Shown: one piece after another, positions 1 to 8,151 of the stretch | How positions within the stretch are numbered: the first letter of the stretch is position 1 | Layout of the letters: each line of letters opens with the position of its first letter | DNA from: Paenibacillus faecis | Lineage (GTDB): Bacteria > Bacillota > Bacilli > Paenibacillales > Paenibacillaceae | DNA length: 64,000 nt | Assembly: GCF_008084145.1 (NCBI RefSeq) | Contig: NZ_VSDO01000002.1 | Location: 62,001 to 126,000, forward strand | Direction of reading: 5' to 3' | The notes under the pieces: model-generated | Told to the model about the DNA's origin: nothing | Database searches by the model: none | Seen by the model: the letters and a program-made list of their open reading frames with translations, nothing else | Translations under genes and position numbers: made by a program

Positions 1-1
1 C

Positions 2-253
2 CTGGCCGGTAAATCGGGAACCGCGGAAACAGGAAAAGGGAGGGGCAGCCGAAACCATCAATGGTTTATCGGATACGGCCCAAAGGACCGCCCCAGGTAT
101 GCCGTAGCCGTGCTTGTACAGAACCGCCCCACCGGCTCTCCGCATCAGGCTGCCGTTCTTTTTCGCAGAGTGATGGATCTGCTAGCCGCACAGGACGAAT
201 CCGTGGCCGGATCAGAGGGACATTCGACCACTTTTCCAAAAAAATGGCCCTAA
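2..253 (+). CDS. Penicillin-binding protein, class B transpeptidase (3' end only)
   Basis: Only the last 83 codons are present; the 5' part lies before the window. The reading begins LAGKSGTAETGKGRG, which holds the KSGT version of the third active-site motif (KTG) of penicillin-binding transpeptidases. It is followed by a stretch reading WFIGYGPKDRPRYAVAVLVQ, typical of the last strands of class B PBPs, which cross-link peptidoglycan on the outer face of the membrane. The frame ends at a TAA at 251-253. A longer ATG-started frame at 61-270 is an out-of-frame shadow. Which PBP this is (elongation, division or sporulation) cannot be told from the C-terminus. Confidence 0.8.
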   Translation: MAGKSGTAETGKGRGSRNHQWFIGYGPKDRPRYAVAVLVQNRPTGSPHQAAVLFRRVMDLLAAQDESVAGSEGHSTTFPKKWP

Positions 254-340
254 TTCTGTGGAGGGTGTGATAAAATAGTGGGGATGCTATGTTTTAGTGC
301 ATGACAAAGTCAATGATCATAGAAAAGTGGGGAAAAGCAC

Positions 341-1768
341 ATGGAGACTTTGCTGCTGTGGTTATTTTATATCTCATCGCTTTATGCGTTTATACCCGGC
401 CTGATCACCAGGCTCTTCGGGTTTCGGGTTTTCCGGCGGGGGCTTAGCGACAGCAGGTTCGCCCTCACCTTCGATGACGGTCCCGACCCGGTCTATACTC
501 CTCAATTGCTTGATTTGCTGAAACGGTATGATGCCAAGGCGACTTTCTTCGTGGTGGGCTCCAATGCCGAGAAGAACGTCGATCTCATTAAAAGAATGCA
601 TGAAGAAGGCCATTTGATTGGGATTCACAATTACATCCATAAAACCAATTGGCTGATGCGACCGGCCACCGTCAAGAGGCATATCCAGAAAACGAGCGGT
701 ATCATTCAGGCCGTTACGGGTGTTAAGTCCATTTACTATCGCCCGCCTTGGGGGATCGTGAACCTGTTCGATTTCGCCAAACGCGGCGACACCCAGATCG
801 TTCTCTGGTCGGCGATGTTCAGCGATTGGCGGGTGCGGATCGGAGCGGACAAATTGACCCAACGGATGATGAAGAAACTGCGGGGCGGCGAGGTATTTCT
901 GCTCCATGACTGCGGTTCGACATTAGGGGCAAACCGGGGAGCCCCTGGGGAAATGCTGATCGCCCTGGAGCGGGTCTTGATGGAGGCGGACCGGAAGGGT
1001 CTGAAAAGCGTGCGGATCGACGATTTGATCCATATCACCGAAACCGCCAAACTTGAAAAAAAGGGCGGTCCTGCTCCGGTTGATGGAGACAAGGCCGCCA
1101 GAAGCGGGGCCAAGCCGGCTTCACGCTCCAAAAAAATAGTGGTCTCGTTGTGGCTGCTTTGGGAAAAGGTGTTTCACCAACTGTTCCACTTACAATCCAC
1201 CAATGAGGAGAATCCCCTTCTGCATTTCCGGATTCGGCCGTATCACGGGGAACCGGTTGAAATGAACGGGGGCGTCAAATTGAAAAGCGGGGACCGGATT
1301 ATGGAACTGCACTTTGACAATAAGAGGCTTTATGAATTCGGCTCCCGTTCGAAATCGCCGGTCCAGCTCGCAATCAAAATGGTTCGCGGCATGGAGAAGG
1401 AACTGCCGAAGTTGGCGGATCATATCGCCAATCATCCGGATTTGCATGATGTCAAGGCATTGTATGGCGTCAGCATGATCAACAAGGGACCGGAGCAGTT
1501 CGGGTTTACGGTTACCGACCTCCCCAAAGGCTGGTTCGCCAGCTCGTCGCGGCTTTATCTCAAGTTTTTGCTGAGGGTCATCCATCCGGAGGGCGGGGCC
1601 CGATTGAAGCAGTCTGCCGAACATTTGGTTCCAAAACTCATCGTAATGCCTATCGATCATTTGGTCAGCCACTATATGCAGGATGATTCCAAACGAAAAA
1701 TGAACGGCAATCCGGAGGTTGTTCCGGAAGAAGAACCGGTATTGAACGCCAGCGTGTCTTGCCCTTAA
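341..1768 (+). CDS. Polysaccharide deacetylase family protein, membrane anchored
   Basis: A 475-residue protein. Residues 1-27 form a hydrophobic N-terminal anchor without a clear cleavage site. The NodB domain (about 38-220) has the full motif set: TFDDGP with the DD pair at 45-46, the metal histidines in HNYIH (96 and 100), RPPWG at 134-138 and LHD at 188-190. Such enzymes remove acetyl groups from N-acetylglucosamine polymers in the wall. After a charged linker, residues about 270-460 make a second domain that resembles the separate YkoP-type domain of Bacilli; this assignment is weaker. The ATG at 341 follows a GGGGAAAAG ribosome site. No T-rich terminator follows on the plus strand. Confidence 0.85.
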   Translation: METLLLWLFYISSLYAFIPGLITRLFGFRVFRRGLSDSRFALTFDDGPDPVYTPQLLDLLKRYDAKATFFVVGSNAEKNVDLIKRMHEEGHLIGIHNYIHKTNWLMRPATVKRHIQKTSGIIQAVTGVKSIYYRPPWGIVNLFDFAKRGDTQIVLWSAMFSDWRVRIGADKLTQRMMKKLRGGEVFLLHDCGSTLGANRGAPGEMLIALERVLMEADRKGLKSVRIDDLIHITETAKLEKKGGPAPVDGDKAARSGAKPASRSKKIVVSLWLLWEKVFHQLFHLQSTNEENPLLHFRIRPYHGEPVEMNGGVKLKSGDRIMELHFDNKRLYEFGSRSKSPVQLAIKMVRGMEKELPKLADHIANHPDLHDVKALYGVSMINKGPEQFGFTVTDLPKGWFASSSRLYLKFLLRVIHPEGGARLKQSAEHLVPKLIVMPIDHLVSHYMQDDSKRKMNGNPEVVPEEEPVLNASVSCP

Positions 1769-1800
1769 GGTCTTATCGCACTAATATGCCAAACATCTAC

Positions 1801-1834
1801 AAAAAAAGCGCCCGCAGGAATTTCCTGCGGGCGC
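1801..1834 (-). terminator. Rho-independent terminator of ilvD
   Basis: Perfect 13-bp stem (1808-1820 with 1822-1834) followed on the minus strand by seven T residues (A-run 1801-1807). It lies 24 bp past the ilvD stop codon. Confidence 0.85.
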
Positions 1835-1857
1835 ATGTTCTTTATAATGCGTCTGAT

Positions 1858-3543
1858 TTAGATTTTCATAACACCGCCGGAGCTGGCGTTGGTCACGAGC
1901 TTGGAGTAACGGGCCAAGTACCCGGTCTTCACTTTCGGCTCGAAGCCCTTCCAGTTGGCGCGGCGGCGGGCAAGTTCTTCTTCGTCGACATGGAGCTCGA
2001 TCTTCCGGTTGTTCAAATCGAGTTCGATGATATCTCCATCCTCGACAAAAGCGATCGGTCCGCCTTCGGCAGCCTCCGGTGAAATATGGCCGATACTGAT
2101 ACCGCGGGAAGCCCCCGAGAAACGGCCGTCCGTGATGAGGCCGACTTTGGCGCCCAGGCCCATTCCGACGATCTGGGAGGTAGGGGCCAGCATTTCCGGC
2201 ATCCCCGGTCCGCCCTTAGGTCCTTCATAGCGGATAACGACCACGCAGCCTTCCTTCACTTTGCCGTTCGCGATGCCTTCCAGCGCTTGCTCCTGGGAGT
2301 CGAAGCAGATGGCCGGGCCTTTATGATAGCCGCCAACCGAAGGATCGACCGCTCCGACTTTGATGACGGAACCTTCCGGAGCCAAGTTGCCGTACAGAAT
2401 AGCCAGACCGCCTTTCTCCGAATGCGGATTGTCGATCGGGCGGATGACGTTATGATCCAGGATTTCGGCACCCGCCACGTTCTCGGCAATGGTCTTCCCG
2501 GTTACCGTGATCCGGTCTCCGTAAATGGCGCCAGGTTTCTTCAACAGTTCGTTGAGCACGGCGCTTACGCCGCCGGCCCGGTGAACGTCCTCGATGAAAA
2601 GATCGGAAGCCGGTGCCAGCTTCGCGATGTGCGGCACCCGGTTGGCCACTTCGTTGATCCGCTCCAGCGGATAGTCGATGCCGGCTTCCTGGGCCAGCGC
2701 GAGGGTATGCAGCACCGTATTGGTGGAGCCGCCCATCGCCATGTCGAGCGCGAAGGCATTGTCGATCGACTCCTGCGTCACGATATCGCGCGGTTTAAGA
2801 TCGAGCTTGATCAGTTCCATCAACTGGCGTGCGGATTGTCTGACGAATTCTTTGCGCTCTTCGGCTACGGCCAGAATCGTTCCGTTGCCCGGAAGAGCGA
2901 GCCCCAGCGCTTCGGCGAGGCAGTTCATGGAGTTCGCCGTGAACATGCCGGAGCAGGACCCGCAGGTCGGACAGCCGTATTGCTCAAGCTCGAGCAGATC
3001 GTCATCGCTGATCTGTCCGGCCTGGTGAGCGCCGACGCCTTCGAATACCGAGGTGAGCGAAAGCTTGCGTCCCTTGCTGTCGACCCCGGCTTTCATCGGC
3101 CCGCCGCTGACGAAGACGGTCGGAATGTTGACGCGGAGCGCACCCATCATCATTCCCGGCGTAATTTTATCGCAGTTCGGAATGCAGACCATGCCGTCGA
3201 ACCAGTGCGCGGAAACGACGGTTTCCAGCGAATCGGCGATAATTTCCCGGCTCGGCAGGGAATAACGCATCCCGATATGGCCCATGGCGATCCCGTCGTC
3301 CACCCCGATCGTGTTGAATTCAAAAGGTACGCCGCCGGCTTCGCGGATCGCTTCCTTCACGATTTTGCCGAATTCCTGCAGATGGACATGGCCCGGAACG
3401 ATATCGATATAAGAGTTGCAGACCGCGATGAACGGTTTGCCGAAATCTTCGTCCTTCACCCCTGCCGCCCGCAGCAAGCTGCGGTGAGGAGCGCGGTCGA
3501 AGCCCTTTTTAATCATGTCTGAACGCATTTTCTTTGCTGTCAT
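1858..3543 (-). CDS. ilvD: Dihydroxy-acid dehydratase
   Basis: A 561-residue protein almost collinear with B. subtilis IlvD. It dehydrates 2,3-dihydroxy-3-methylbutanoate and its homologue to the 2-oxo acids in valine, leucine and isoleucine synthesis. Iron-sulfur ligands are visible in PNCDKITPG and [11 protein letters not shown], and the C-terminus has the usual [15 protein letters not shown] stretch. The frame is open to a GTG at 3561, but the ATG at 3543 ([10 protein letters not shown]) is preferred because GGGGGGATCC sits just upstream and matches the family start. The gene stands alone, with its own terminator. No T-box or other leader structure was recognised upstream. Confidence 0.95.
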   Translation of the reverse strand: MTAKKMRSDMIKKGFDRAPHRSLLRAAGVKDEDFGKPFIAVCNSYIDIVPGHVHLQEFGKIVKEAIREAGGVPFEFNTIGVDDGIAMGHIGMRYSLPSREIIADSLETVVSAHWFDGMVCIPNCDKITPGMMMGALRVNIPTVFVSGGPMKAGVDSKGRKLSLTSVFEGVGAHQAGQISDDDLLELEQYGCPTCGSCSGMFTANSMNCLAEALGLALPGNGTILAVAEERKEFVRQSARQLMELIKLDLKPRDIVTQESIDNAFALDMAMGGSTNTVLHTLALAQEAGIDYPLERINEVANRVPHIAKLAPASDLFIEDVHRAGGVSAVLNELLKKPGAIYGDRITVTGKTIAENVAGAEILDHNVIRPIDNPHSEKGGLAILYGNLAPEGSVIKVGAVDPSVGGYHKGPAICFDSQEQALEGIANGKVKEGCVVVIRYEGPKGGPGMPEMLAPTSQIVGMGLGAKVGLITDGRFSGASRGISIGHISPEAAEGGPIAFVEDGDIIELDLNNRKIELHVDEEELARRRANWKGFEPKVKTGYLARYSKLVTNASSGGVMKI

Positions 3544-3660
3544 GATGTTGGATCCCCCCACGTTTGAAATAATATAATAAAAAAAGATTTTGGAACTTTA
3601 CACCGCTAAAGGTTTTCTTTAAAGTCTACCATATATAACCCGGTTTTTCTACCAACCAGA

Positions 3661-3687
3661 AAAAAGAAACCCCGGCGAGTACCGGGG
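3661..3687 (-). terminator. Terminator of gsiB-like gene
   Basis: Stem of six G-C pairs (3670-3675 with 3682-3687, six-base loop) followed on the minus strand by a TTTC-TTTTT tract. It lies 35 bp beyond the stop codon. Confidence 0.7.
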
Positions 3688-3721
3688 CTTCCGTGGGAAG
3701 AAACGGCGGATGGCCGCTTCG

Positions 3722-3982
3722 TTATTTATTGCTATTATTGCGAGCTTCGCCGCCTTTGCGGCCGATTTCGCGGTAAAATTCCTTGTCGTGTTTTTCGGAA
3801 GTGGCTTCGCCGCCCTTTTGACCGATTTCTTGATAGAATTCACGGTCATGATTTCGGGAAGTGGCTTCGCCGCCTTTTTGACCGATCTCCTGATAGAATT
3901 CCTTACCGTGGTTTTTGGCGGTAGCTTGCCCCCCCAAACGGCCTGCTTCTTCACGGCTCATTTTTCTTTTCTCCTGTGCCAT
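3722..3982 (-). CDS. gsiB: General stress protein GsiB family, KGG repeats
   Basis: An 86-residue hydrophilic protein made of near-identical 20-residue repeats of the kind KEFYQEIGQKGGEATSRNHD, ending in KGGEARNNSNK. It closely matches B. subtilis GsiB, a glucose-starvation and general stress protein thought to act like a plant LEA/hydrophilin protectant. B. subtilis GsiB carries five repeats; this copy has about three full ones plus the N-terminal GRLGG variant. The ATG at 3982 sits 8 nt after AAGGAG; the in-frame GTG at 3991 overlaps that ribosome site and is unlikely. A sigma-B-like promoter candidate lies upstream. Confidence 0.85.
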   Translation of the reverse strand: MAQEKRKMSREEAGRLGGQATAKNHGKEFYQEIGQKGGEATSRNHDREFYQEIGQKGGEATSEKHDKEFYREIGRKGGEARNNSNK

Positions 3983-4030
3983 GCCAATCACTCCTTAGGT
4001 CGTTTTGATGTGGTGCTTCGTAACAGTTAT

Positions 4031-4055
4031 TTACCACCGCAAGCTAGCTTGAAAC
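4031..4055 (-). promoter_or_regulatory. Candidate sigma-B-type promoter of gsiB
   Basis: On the minus strand GTTTCA (4050-4055), 13 bp, then TGGTAA (4031-4036), resembling the sigma-B consensus GTTTAA-N12-14-GGGTAT at 5 of 6 and 4 of 6 positions. gsiB is a classical sigma-B gene in B. subtilis. Whether this organism has sigma-B is unknown. Confidence 0.35.
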
Positions 4056-4069
4056 CAGATTTAACATAA

Positions 4070-4101
4070 AAAAGAAAAAAAGGACTGATTTGGTCCTTTT
4101 T
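4070..4101 (-). terminator. Terminator downstream of the acyltransferase pseudogene
   Basis: AAGGACC / GGTCCTT-type stem flanked by an A-rich run on one side and five T on the other, so it could act on either strand. The longer T-rich tail (TTTTTTTCTTTTTT) is on the minus strand. Confidence 0.65.
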
Positions 4102-4127
4102 AACCACCATTCTCCATACTCCTCTAA

Positions 4128-5194
4128 TCACTGGTGTTTGCCGACAGCCCTCAGGCCGCCGAAGGCTTTACGCTCCAAATTTAGTACCCATTGAACCGGA
4201 GGTTCAATCGCGAATGAGGTCCATTTTCGGATCAACGGCTGGCTGAGCAGAAGGGTCAGCCCGATGGCGGCCAAGATGACGGCCACTCCGGCAACGGCGC
4301 CCTCCAGCCGACCGTACAACGGCGATGCCGCAGCGATGCCGCAGCGATGCGGATGAGAAGGCCGTGAAGCAGAAAGACGTACAGCGTCCGGCGGCCGTAA
4401 TCCGTCAGCGGACTCTCGCGCTTCGGCACTAAAGAGAGGAATACCGTACCGGCGGCCAGTTGCAGACCATACAAGGCCAGCCGATACAGGCCCGCATACC
4501 ATTCTTCATGTTGAAGCTGCATATAAGTCATGTTCCCGTAGAGCCAGCCCGGGACCAGACGGTTTCCGCCGATGAGGATCACCGCGAACAGGCCGATGGA
4601 CAGGGCGATTCCGGCCAGCCGCACATTGCGGGTGAGTTTCTTGTTCAAGGCTTCAAAGGAGAAATGGTAGCCTGCGATGAAAAACGGCAAAAAGACGAAG
4701 GTTCGCGAAACACTCAGCCAGGTGCCGTCCAGCGGCAGATAGCCGACCAGCAGCCCGAGGGTAACGGCCGCAGCGATCTGTTGACGCGGTGACCATTTGC
4801 GCATCGCCAGCAGCAGAAGCCGCCAACCCAGATGGCTGGCCAGAAACCAGAGCAGCAAATAGGGCGCAAAAAAGGAATGGTGGATGTCCGGGACATGAAA
4901 GACGGTCCGATCCAGCACCGAGTATAAGGATTGGAAGATGACGTACTGCAAGCCGATCTGCACCATGATTTTACGGCCGGCGGTTCCGGTCAGGTTGGAC
5001 TTGGCAAAATACCCCGTCACAAAAACGAACAAGGGTATATGAAAGGTGAAGATCCATAAATACAGGACATGAAGTCCCTCCATTCGCGTAATCATCGGTT
5101 CAATGGCATTGCCGACAAAAACGCAGACGATGAGCAGAAAGCGCAAATTGAGAAAAAACGTCTCCCCTCTGGATTGGAGCTGATGTGCCGACAT
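4128..5194 (-). pseudogene. Acyltransferase family 3 membrane protein, frameshifted
   Basis: Intact N-terminal part: MSAHQLQSRGETFFLNLRFL followed by about ten hydrophobic segments, as in the acyltransferase-3/fucose 4-O-acetylase-like family that acetylates exopolysaccharide or wall sugars. The ATG at 5194 follows AGGAAGGAGATTGCGT. The frame breaks inside an exact 11-bp tandem duplication (gatgccgcagc at 4324-4334 and again at 4335-4345). Removing one copy joins IRIAAAS directly to PLYGRLEGAVAGVAVILAAI and restores the normal last helix and tail to the stop at 4128. The upstream frame alone would run 26 wrong codons to 4256. This may be a true null, a reversible slippage switch or an assembly error. 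Confidence 0.8.
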
Positions 5195-5341
5195 ACGCAA
5201 TCTCCTTCCTGCTGGTGTCAATCTGGTCGATCTATTAGAAGCGGCTAAACAACGAGAACACAAAAATTAAAAATTTAAAATAATGATTCCATAAATAAAA
5301 TACGATGAATGACCTTAAATGCTTGTGATAATAATCACATT

Positions 5342-5355
5342 TGACAGCGCTGTCA
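5342..5355. promoter_or_regulatory. 14-bp perfect palindrome, cre-like operator
   Basis: TGACAGCGCTGTCA is a perfect palindrome about 50 bp upstream of a strong promoter. It fits the catabolite-responsive element consensus TGWAARCGYTWNCW at 12 of 14 positions, so CcpA is one candidate binder; a dedicated dimeric repressor is another. Confidence 0.4.
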
Positions 5356-5402
5356 TCCATTGCTTTTGTGACCATCCGATGAAAACTCGGAGGCGGGAGA
5401 CT

Positions 5403-5431
5403 TTGTCACCCGAACGTCGTCGGAGTACAAT
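5403..5431 (+). promoter_or_regulatory. Sigma-A promoter of the HAD phosphatase gene
   Basis: TTGTCA (5403-5408), 17-bp spacer, TACAAT (5426-5431). The gene starts 70 bp downstream of the -10 box. Confidence 0.7.
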
Positions 5432-5501
5432 GTTTTTATAAGTTATCAAGGTTTAGTTCGTTTTTTGGGAAACTACTTGAAAAAAGACAGGGGGAGCTCC
5501 G

Positions 5502-6266
5502 TTGCCTGCGATCCGCATTCACGACCAAACGGTTCCTTGCCGGGGAATTCTGTTCGATAAGGATGGGACCTTGCTCGATTTCCTGCAGCTATGGGGGAAT
5601 TGGGCGCAAACGCTAACCGAACTGCTCGTCGCCCATCTCGGGGTGCTCGGGGCGGAGCTGTCCGTTCCGAAACCGCGTTTGATCGGGCTGCAATACAACG
5701 CCGAGGGGCAGGTTATCGGATATGACAAGACCGGCCCGCTCGCGATGGGAACGGAGGAGGAGATGACGGCGCTGCTCGCCTGGCAGTTGTATGCGGCCGG
5801 CGTGCCGTGGAATGAAGCGCTGGTTCAGGTGAGGCAATTCAGCGTATCCGCGATGGTGGAGGTGGAGAAACACAGAAGCGCCCAGCCGATGCCCGGATTG
5901 AACGACTTTTTGAACTCGTGCGAACGAGCGGGCCTGCGGCTCGGCGTTGTCACGTCGGACACGACCTCCGAGGCGTTGAAGCATCTGGACTGGCTCGGCT
6001 TCCGCGACCGGTTCCAAAGCGTGGTCGGCCGGGACCGGGTAGCGAAGGGAAAGCCGGATCCGGAGATGGCTTTTCTCGCGATGCGGGAACTTGGAATCGC
6101 GCCGGAGGAATGCATCGTCATCGGAGACAGCAATGCCGATATGACGATGGGCAAGCAAGCCGGCGCCGCGCTTACCATCGGCATCGCGCCGGACGGCGGA
6201 GGCCCGGATTATTTGCTGGATGCCGATCGCATCATCTCCAGCTACCGCAGCCTGGAGGCGTATTGA
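5502..6266 (+). CDS. HAD-family hydrolase, phosphoglycolate phosphatase-like
   Basis: A 254-residue HAD phosphatase. Motif I is FDKDGTLLDF with the nucleophile Asp19 and acid/base Asp21; motif II is VVTSDTT; the lysine is in KGKPDPEM; motif III is VIGDSNADM. A helical cap (about residues 25-130) lies between motifs I and II, as in the PGP/Gph-like subfamily. The substrate cannot be assigned. It starts at TTG 5502 because GGGGGAG is placed 6 nt upstream and no better start fits. It is transcribed from 5403-5431 and is followed 88 nt later by the sirtuin gene, which may share the transcript. Confidence 0.85.
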   Translation: MPAIRIHDQTVPCRGILFDKDGTLLDFLQLWGNWAQTLTELLVAHLGVLGAELSVPKPRLIGLQYNAEGQVIGYDKTGPLAMGTEEEMTALLAWQLYAAGVPWNEALVQVRQFSVSAMVEVEKHRSAQPMPGLNDFLNSCERAGLRLGVVTSDTTSEALKHLDWLGFRDRFQSVVGRDRVAKGKPDPEMAFLAMRELGIAPEECIVIGDSNADMTMGKQAGAALTIGIAPDGGGPDYLLDADRIISSYRSLEAY

Positions 6267-6354
6267 CGGCGGGGTTACGAACTTCTGTTACGGAGTTACC
6301 AGTAGTGCTGGTTATGGGACGGATTAGTAGGAAGAGCAAGGAGGAGAAGAACGA

Positions 6355-7113
6355 ATGAAAGAAGAATCGCAAGCCAAAATCGCCATGTTAGCGGAATGGA
6401 TCGCAGAGAGCGACAATATCGTCTTTTTCGGCGGGGCCGGGGTTTCTACCGAGAGTGGCATTCCGGATTTCCGCTCGGCGGCCGGAATCTATCAAATGGA
6501 GAAGGAATCGCCGTATTCCCCGGAGGAAATTTTGAGCCGTCCGTTTTTTAACCGGCATCCGGAAGTGTTTTTTGATTTTTATAAATCAAAAATGATCCAC
6601 CGGGACGCGCAGCCCAACCAGGCTCATCTTTTTCTGGCGAATCTGGAGGCGGAAGGCAGACTAAAAGCCGTGGTCACACAAAATATCGACGGGCTCCATC
6701 AATCGGCCGGAAGCCGCCGCGTCCTTGAGCTGCACGGGTCCATTCACCGCAACTTCTGCATGGACTGCGGTAAGTTCCACTCGCTGGATGAAGTCATGGC
6801 CAGCCCGTCCGTCGTTCCCGCGTGTTCCGCTTGCGGCGGCATTGTTAAACCCGATGTCGTTCTGTACGGGGAAAACCTGAATGACCGGGTGATTACCGAA
6901 ACGGTCCAAGCGCTGGCGGAGGCGGACTTGCTGCTGATCGGCGGCACCTCGCTGACCGTATACCCGGCCGCTTCGCTGATCGGCTATTTCGGGGGCCGCC
7001 GGATCGTGCTGCTCAACGCTTCGGCTACTTCATACGATGATCGTGCGGATTTGTTGATCGCCGAGCCGATCGGCGCCGTGATGGGGCGGGTCGCGGATCT
7101 GCTCGAGCGCTAG
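6355..7113 (+). CDS. cobB: NAD-dependent protein deacylase, Sir2 family
   Basis: A 252-residue sirtuin. The NAD-binding signature GAGVSTESGIPDFR lies at residues 27-40, followed by TQNIDGLHQSAG and the catalytic histidine in LELHGS. A four-cysteine zinc site is formed by CMDCG and CSACGG. The length equals that of B. subtilis SrtN, which reverses lysine acetylation (for example of AcsA) using NAD. The ATG at 6355 is preceded by AAGGAGGAGAAG. It follows the HAD gene on the same strand, and a repeat zone of 1 kb follows it. Whether it deacetylates or removes longer acyl groups cannot be read from the sequence. Confidence 0.9.
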   Translation: MKEESQAKIAMLAEWIAESDNIVFFGGAGVSTESGIPDFRSAAGIYQMEKESPYSPEEILSRPFFNRHPEVFFDFYKSKMIHRDAQPNQAHLFLANLEAEGRLKAVVTQNIDGLHQSAGSRRVLELHGSIHRNFCMDCGKFHSLDEVMASPSVVPACSACGGIVKPDVVLYGENLNDRVITETVQALAEADLLLIGGTSLTVYPAASLIGYFGGRRIVLLNASATSYDDRADLLIAEPIGAVMGRVADLLER

Positions 7114-7170
7114 GCTTCCTCTGACGCCTAGCCGCCCGGCTGCCAACGCAGTGGGGGAATGGGAACTCAC

Positions 7171-7282
7171 CGCTATCGCGCAGCTCTGCCATGCTCTGCG
7201 CTATGGCGCAGCTCTTCCGTGCTCCGCGCTATGGCGAAGCTCTTCTGTGCTCTGCGCTATGGCGAAGCTCTTCTGTGCTCTG
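7171..7282. repeat. 28-bp tandem repeat, four copies
   Basis: Units at 7171-7198, 7199-7226, 7227-7254 and 7255-7282, each starting CGCTAT and containing GCGCAGCTCT or GCGAAGCTCT; the last two are identical. A further array with two full units and a partial one lies at about 7606-7692. Confidence 0.85.
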
Positions 7283-7342
7283 CGCTAGCCTGTCTCGCCC
7301 TGCGCTAACCAGTCCGGTCCTGTCCGGGCTCAGGCCAAATTT

Positions 7343-7527
7343 CTAACGGAAACTATAGCCGCTATTTCGTCCAATCGGGCCTAATGAGAAATCTAACGGA
7401 CGCAGTAGCTGCTATTTCAGCAAAATGGGGTCATTTTGGCGGGGAAGAGTCCAAATAGGCGCTACTAGTTCCGTTAGAATTCCAATAAGGTGAATATTCG
7501 CGAAATAGCCGCTATTATTTCCGTTAG
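7343..7527. repeat. 185-bp four-arm palindromic element, copy 1
   Basis: Four arms of the form CTAACGGA-N5-TAGCNGCTATTT in the order forward, forward, reverse, reverse, so the outer pair and the inner pair can fold into nested hairpins. It starts CTAACGGA (7343) and ends TCCGTTAG (7527). It recurs at 7748-7932 and 62633-62817, always 185 bp. Confidence 0.85.
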
Positions 7528-7747
7528 CGCGGGACAGGCTTCGAAAGGGCAGGGCACAGCGAAAAAGTTTCATCGAAAAGGTTCTCGCCAGCTTTAGCTG
7601 TAAAGTCATCGCGCAGCTCTTCCGTGTTCTCCGCTATCGCGCAGTTCTGCCATGCTCTGCGCTATGGCGAAGCTCTTCTGTGCTCTGCGCTAGCCTGTCT
7701 CGCCCCGGCCAGTTCTGTCCGGTCCTGTCCGGGCTCAGGCCAAATTT

Positions 7748-7932
7748 CTAACGGAAACTATAGCCGCTATTTCGTCCAATCTGTCCTAATGAGAAATCTA
7801 ACGGACGCAGTAGCTGCTATTTCAGCAAAATGGGGTCATTTTGGCGGGGAAGAGTCCAAATAGGCGCTACTAGTTCCGTTAGAATTCCAATAAGGCGAAT
7901 ATTCGCGAAATAGCCGCTATTATTTCCGTTAG
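7748..7932. repeat. 185-bp four-arm palindromic element, copy 2
   Basis: Nearly identical to copy 1, lying exactly 405 bp downstream as part of a tandem duplication that also carries the flanking sequence. Confidence 0.85.
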
Positions 7933-8151
7933 CGCGGGGATCAGGCTTCGAAAGGGCAGGGCACAGCGAAAAAGTTTCATCGTAAAAGTTATCGCGCAGC
8001 TTTGCTGTAAAAGTCATCGCGCAGCTCTGCCATGCTCTACCGGCTGCGCCGAAAAGGATAAGCTGCGAGAAAACGGTTTCTTGCCAAAGCGGAAGGAACG
8101 AGCTATGATGTTTTTCAAAGAGAAACTCACTTCGGGAAGGATGGGAATAGC

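Larger units (their letters stand above)
5195..5501. other. 307-bp divergent intergenic region
   Basis: Between the divergent acyltransferase pseudogene and the HAD phosphatase gene. It holds the 14-bp palindrome at 5342-5355 and the promoter at 5403-5431. The AT-rich part 5260-5340 shows nothing else I can name. Confidence 0.6.
7114..8151. other. 1-kb gene-free zone filled with repeats
   Basis: No convincing gene. The zone consists of 28-bp tandem repeats (7171-7282, and a shorter array 7606-7692) and two copies of a 185-bp palindromic element, all carried on a tandem duplication with an offset of 405 bp (about 7205-7609 and 7610-8014). Short open frames here (such as 7624-7863) have no ribosome site and repeat with the DNA. 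The ribosome site of the aldo/keto reductase gene is at the right end. Confidence 0.75.

Noticed and set aside
61..270. 69-residue plus-strand open frame at the left edge
   Set aside because: Another frame over the same bases (2-253) reads as the C-terminus of a penicillin-binding protein with KSGT and family strands.
2086..3522. 478-residue open frame on the plus strand opposite ilvD
   Set aside because: ilvD on the minus strand is unmistakable. The antisense frame has no ribosome site and a composition that mirrors ilvD codons.
7171..7692. Possible CRISPR array
   Set aside because: Repeats are directly adjacent with no unique spacers, and no cas genes are present.
7624..7863. Small open frames in the 7.1-8.1 kb repeat zone
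   Set aside because: They duplicate with the repeats, lack ribosome sites and show no family likeness.
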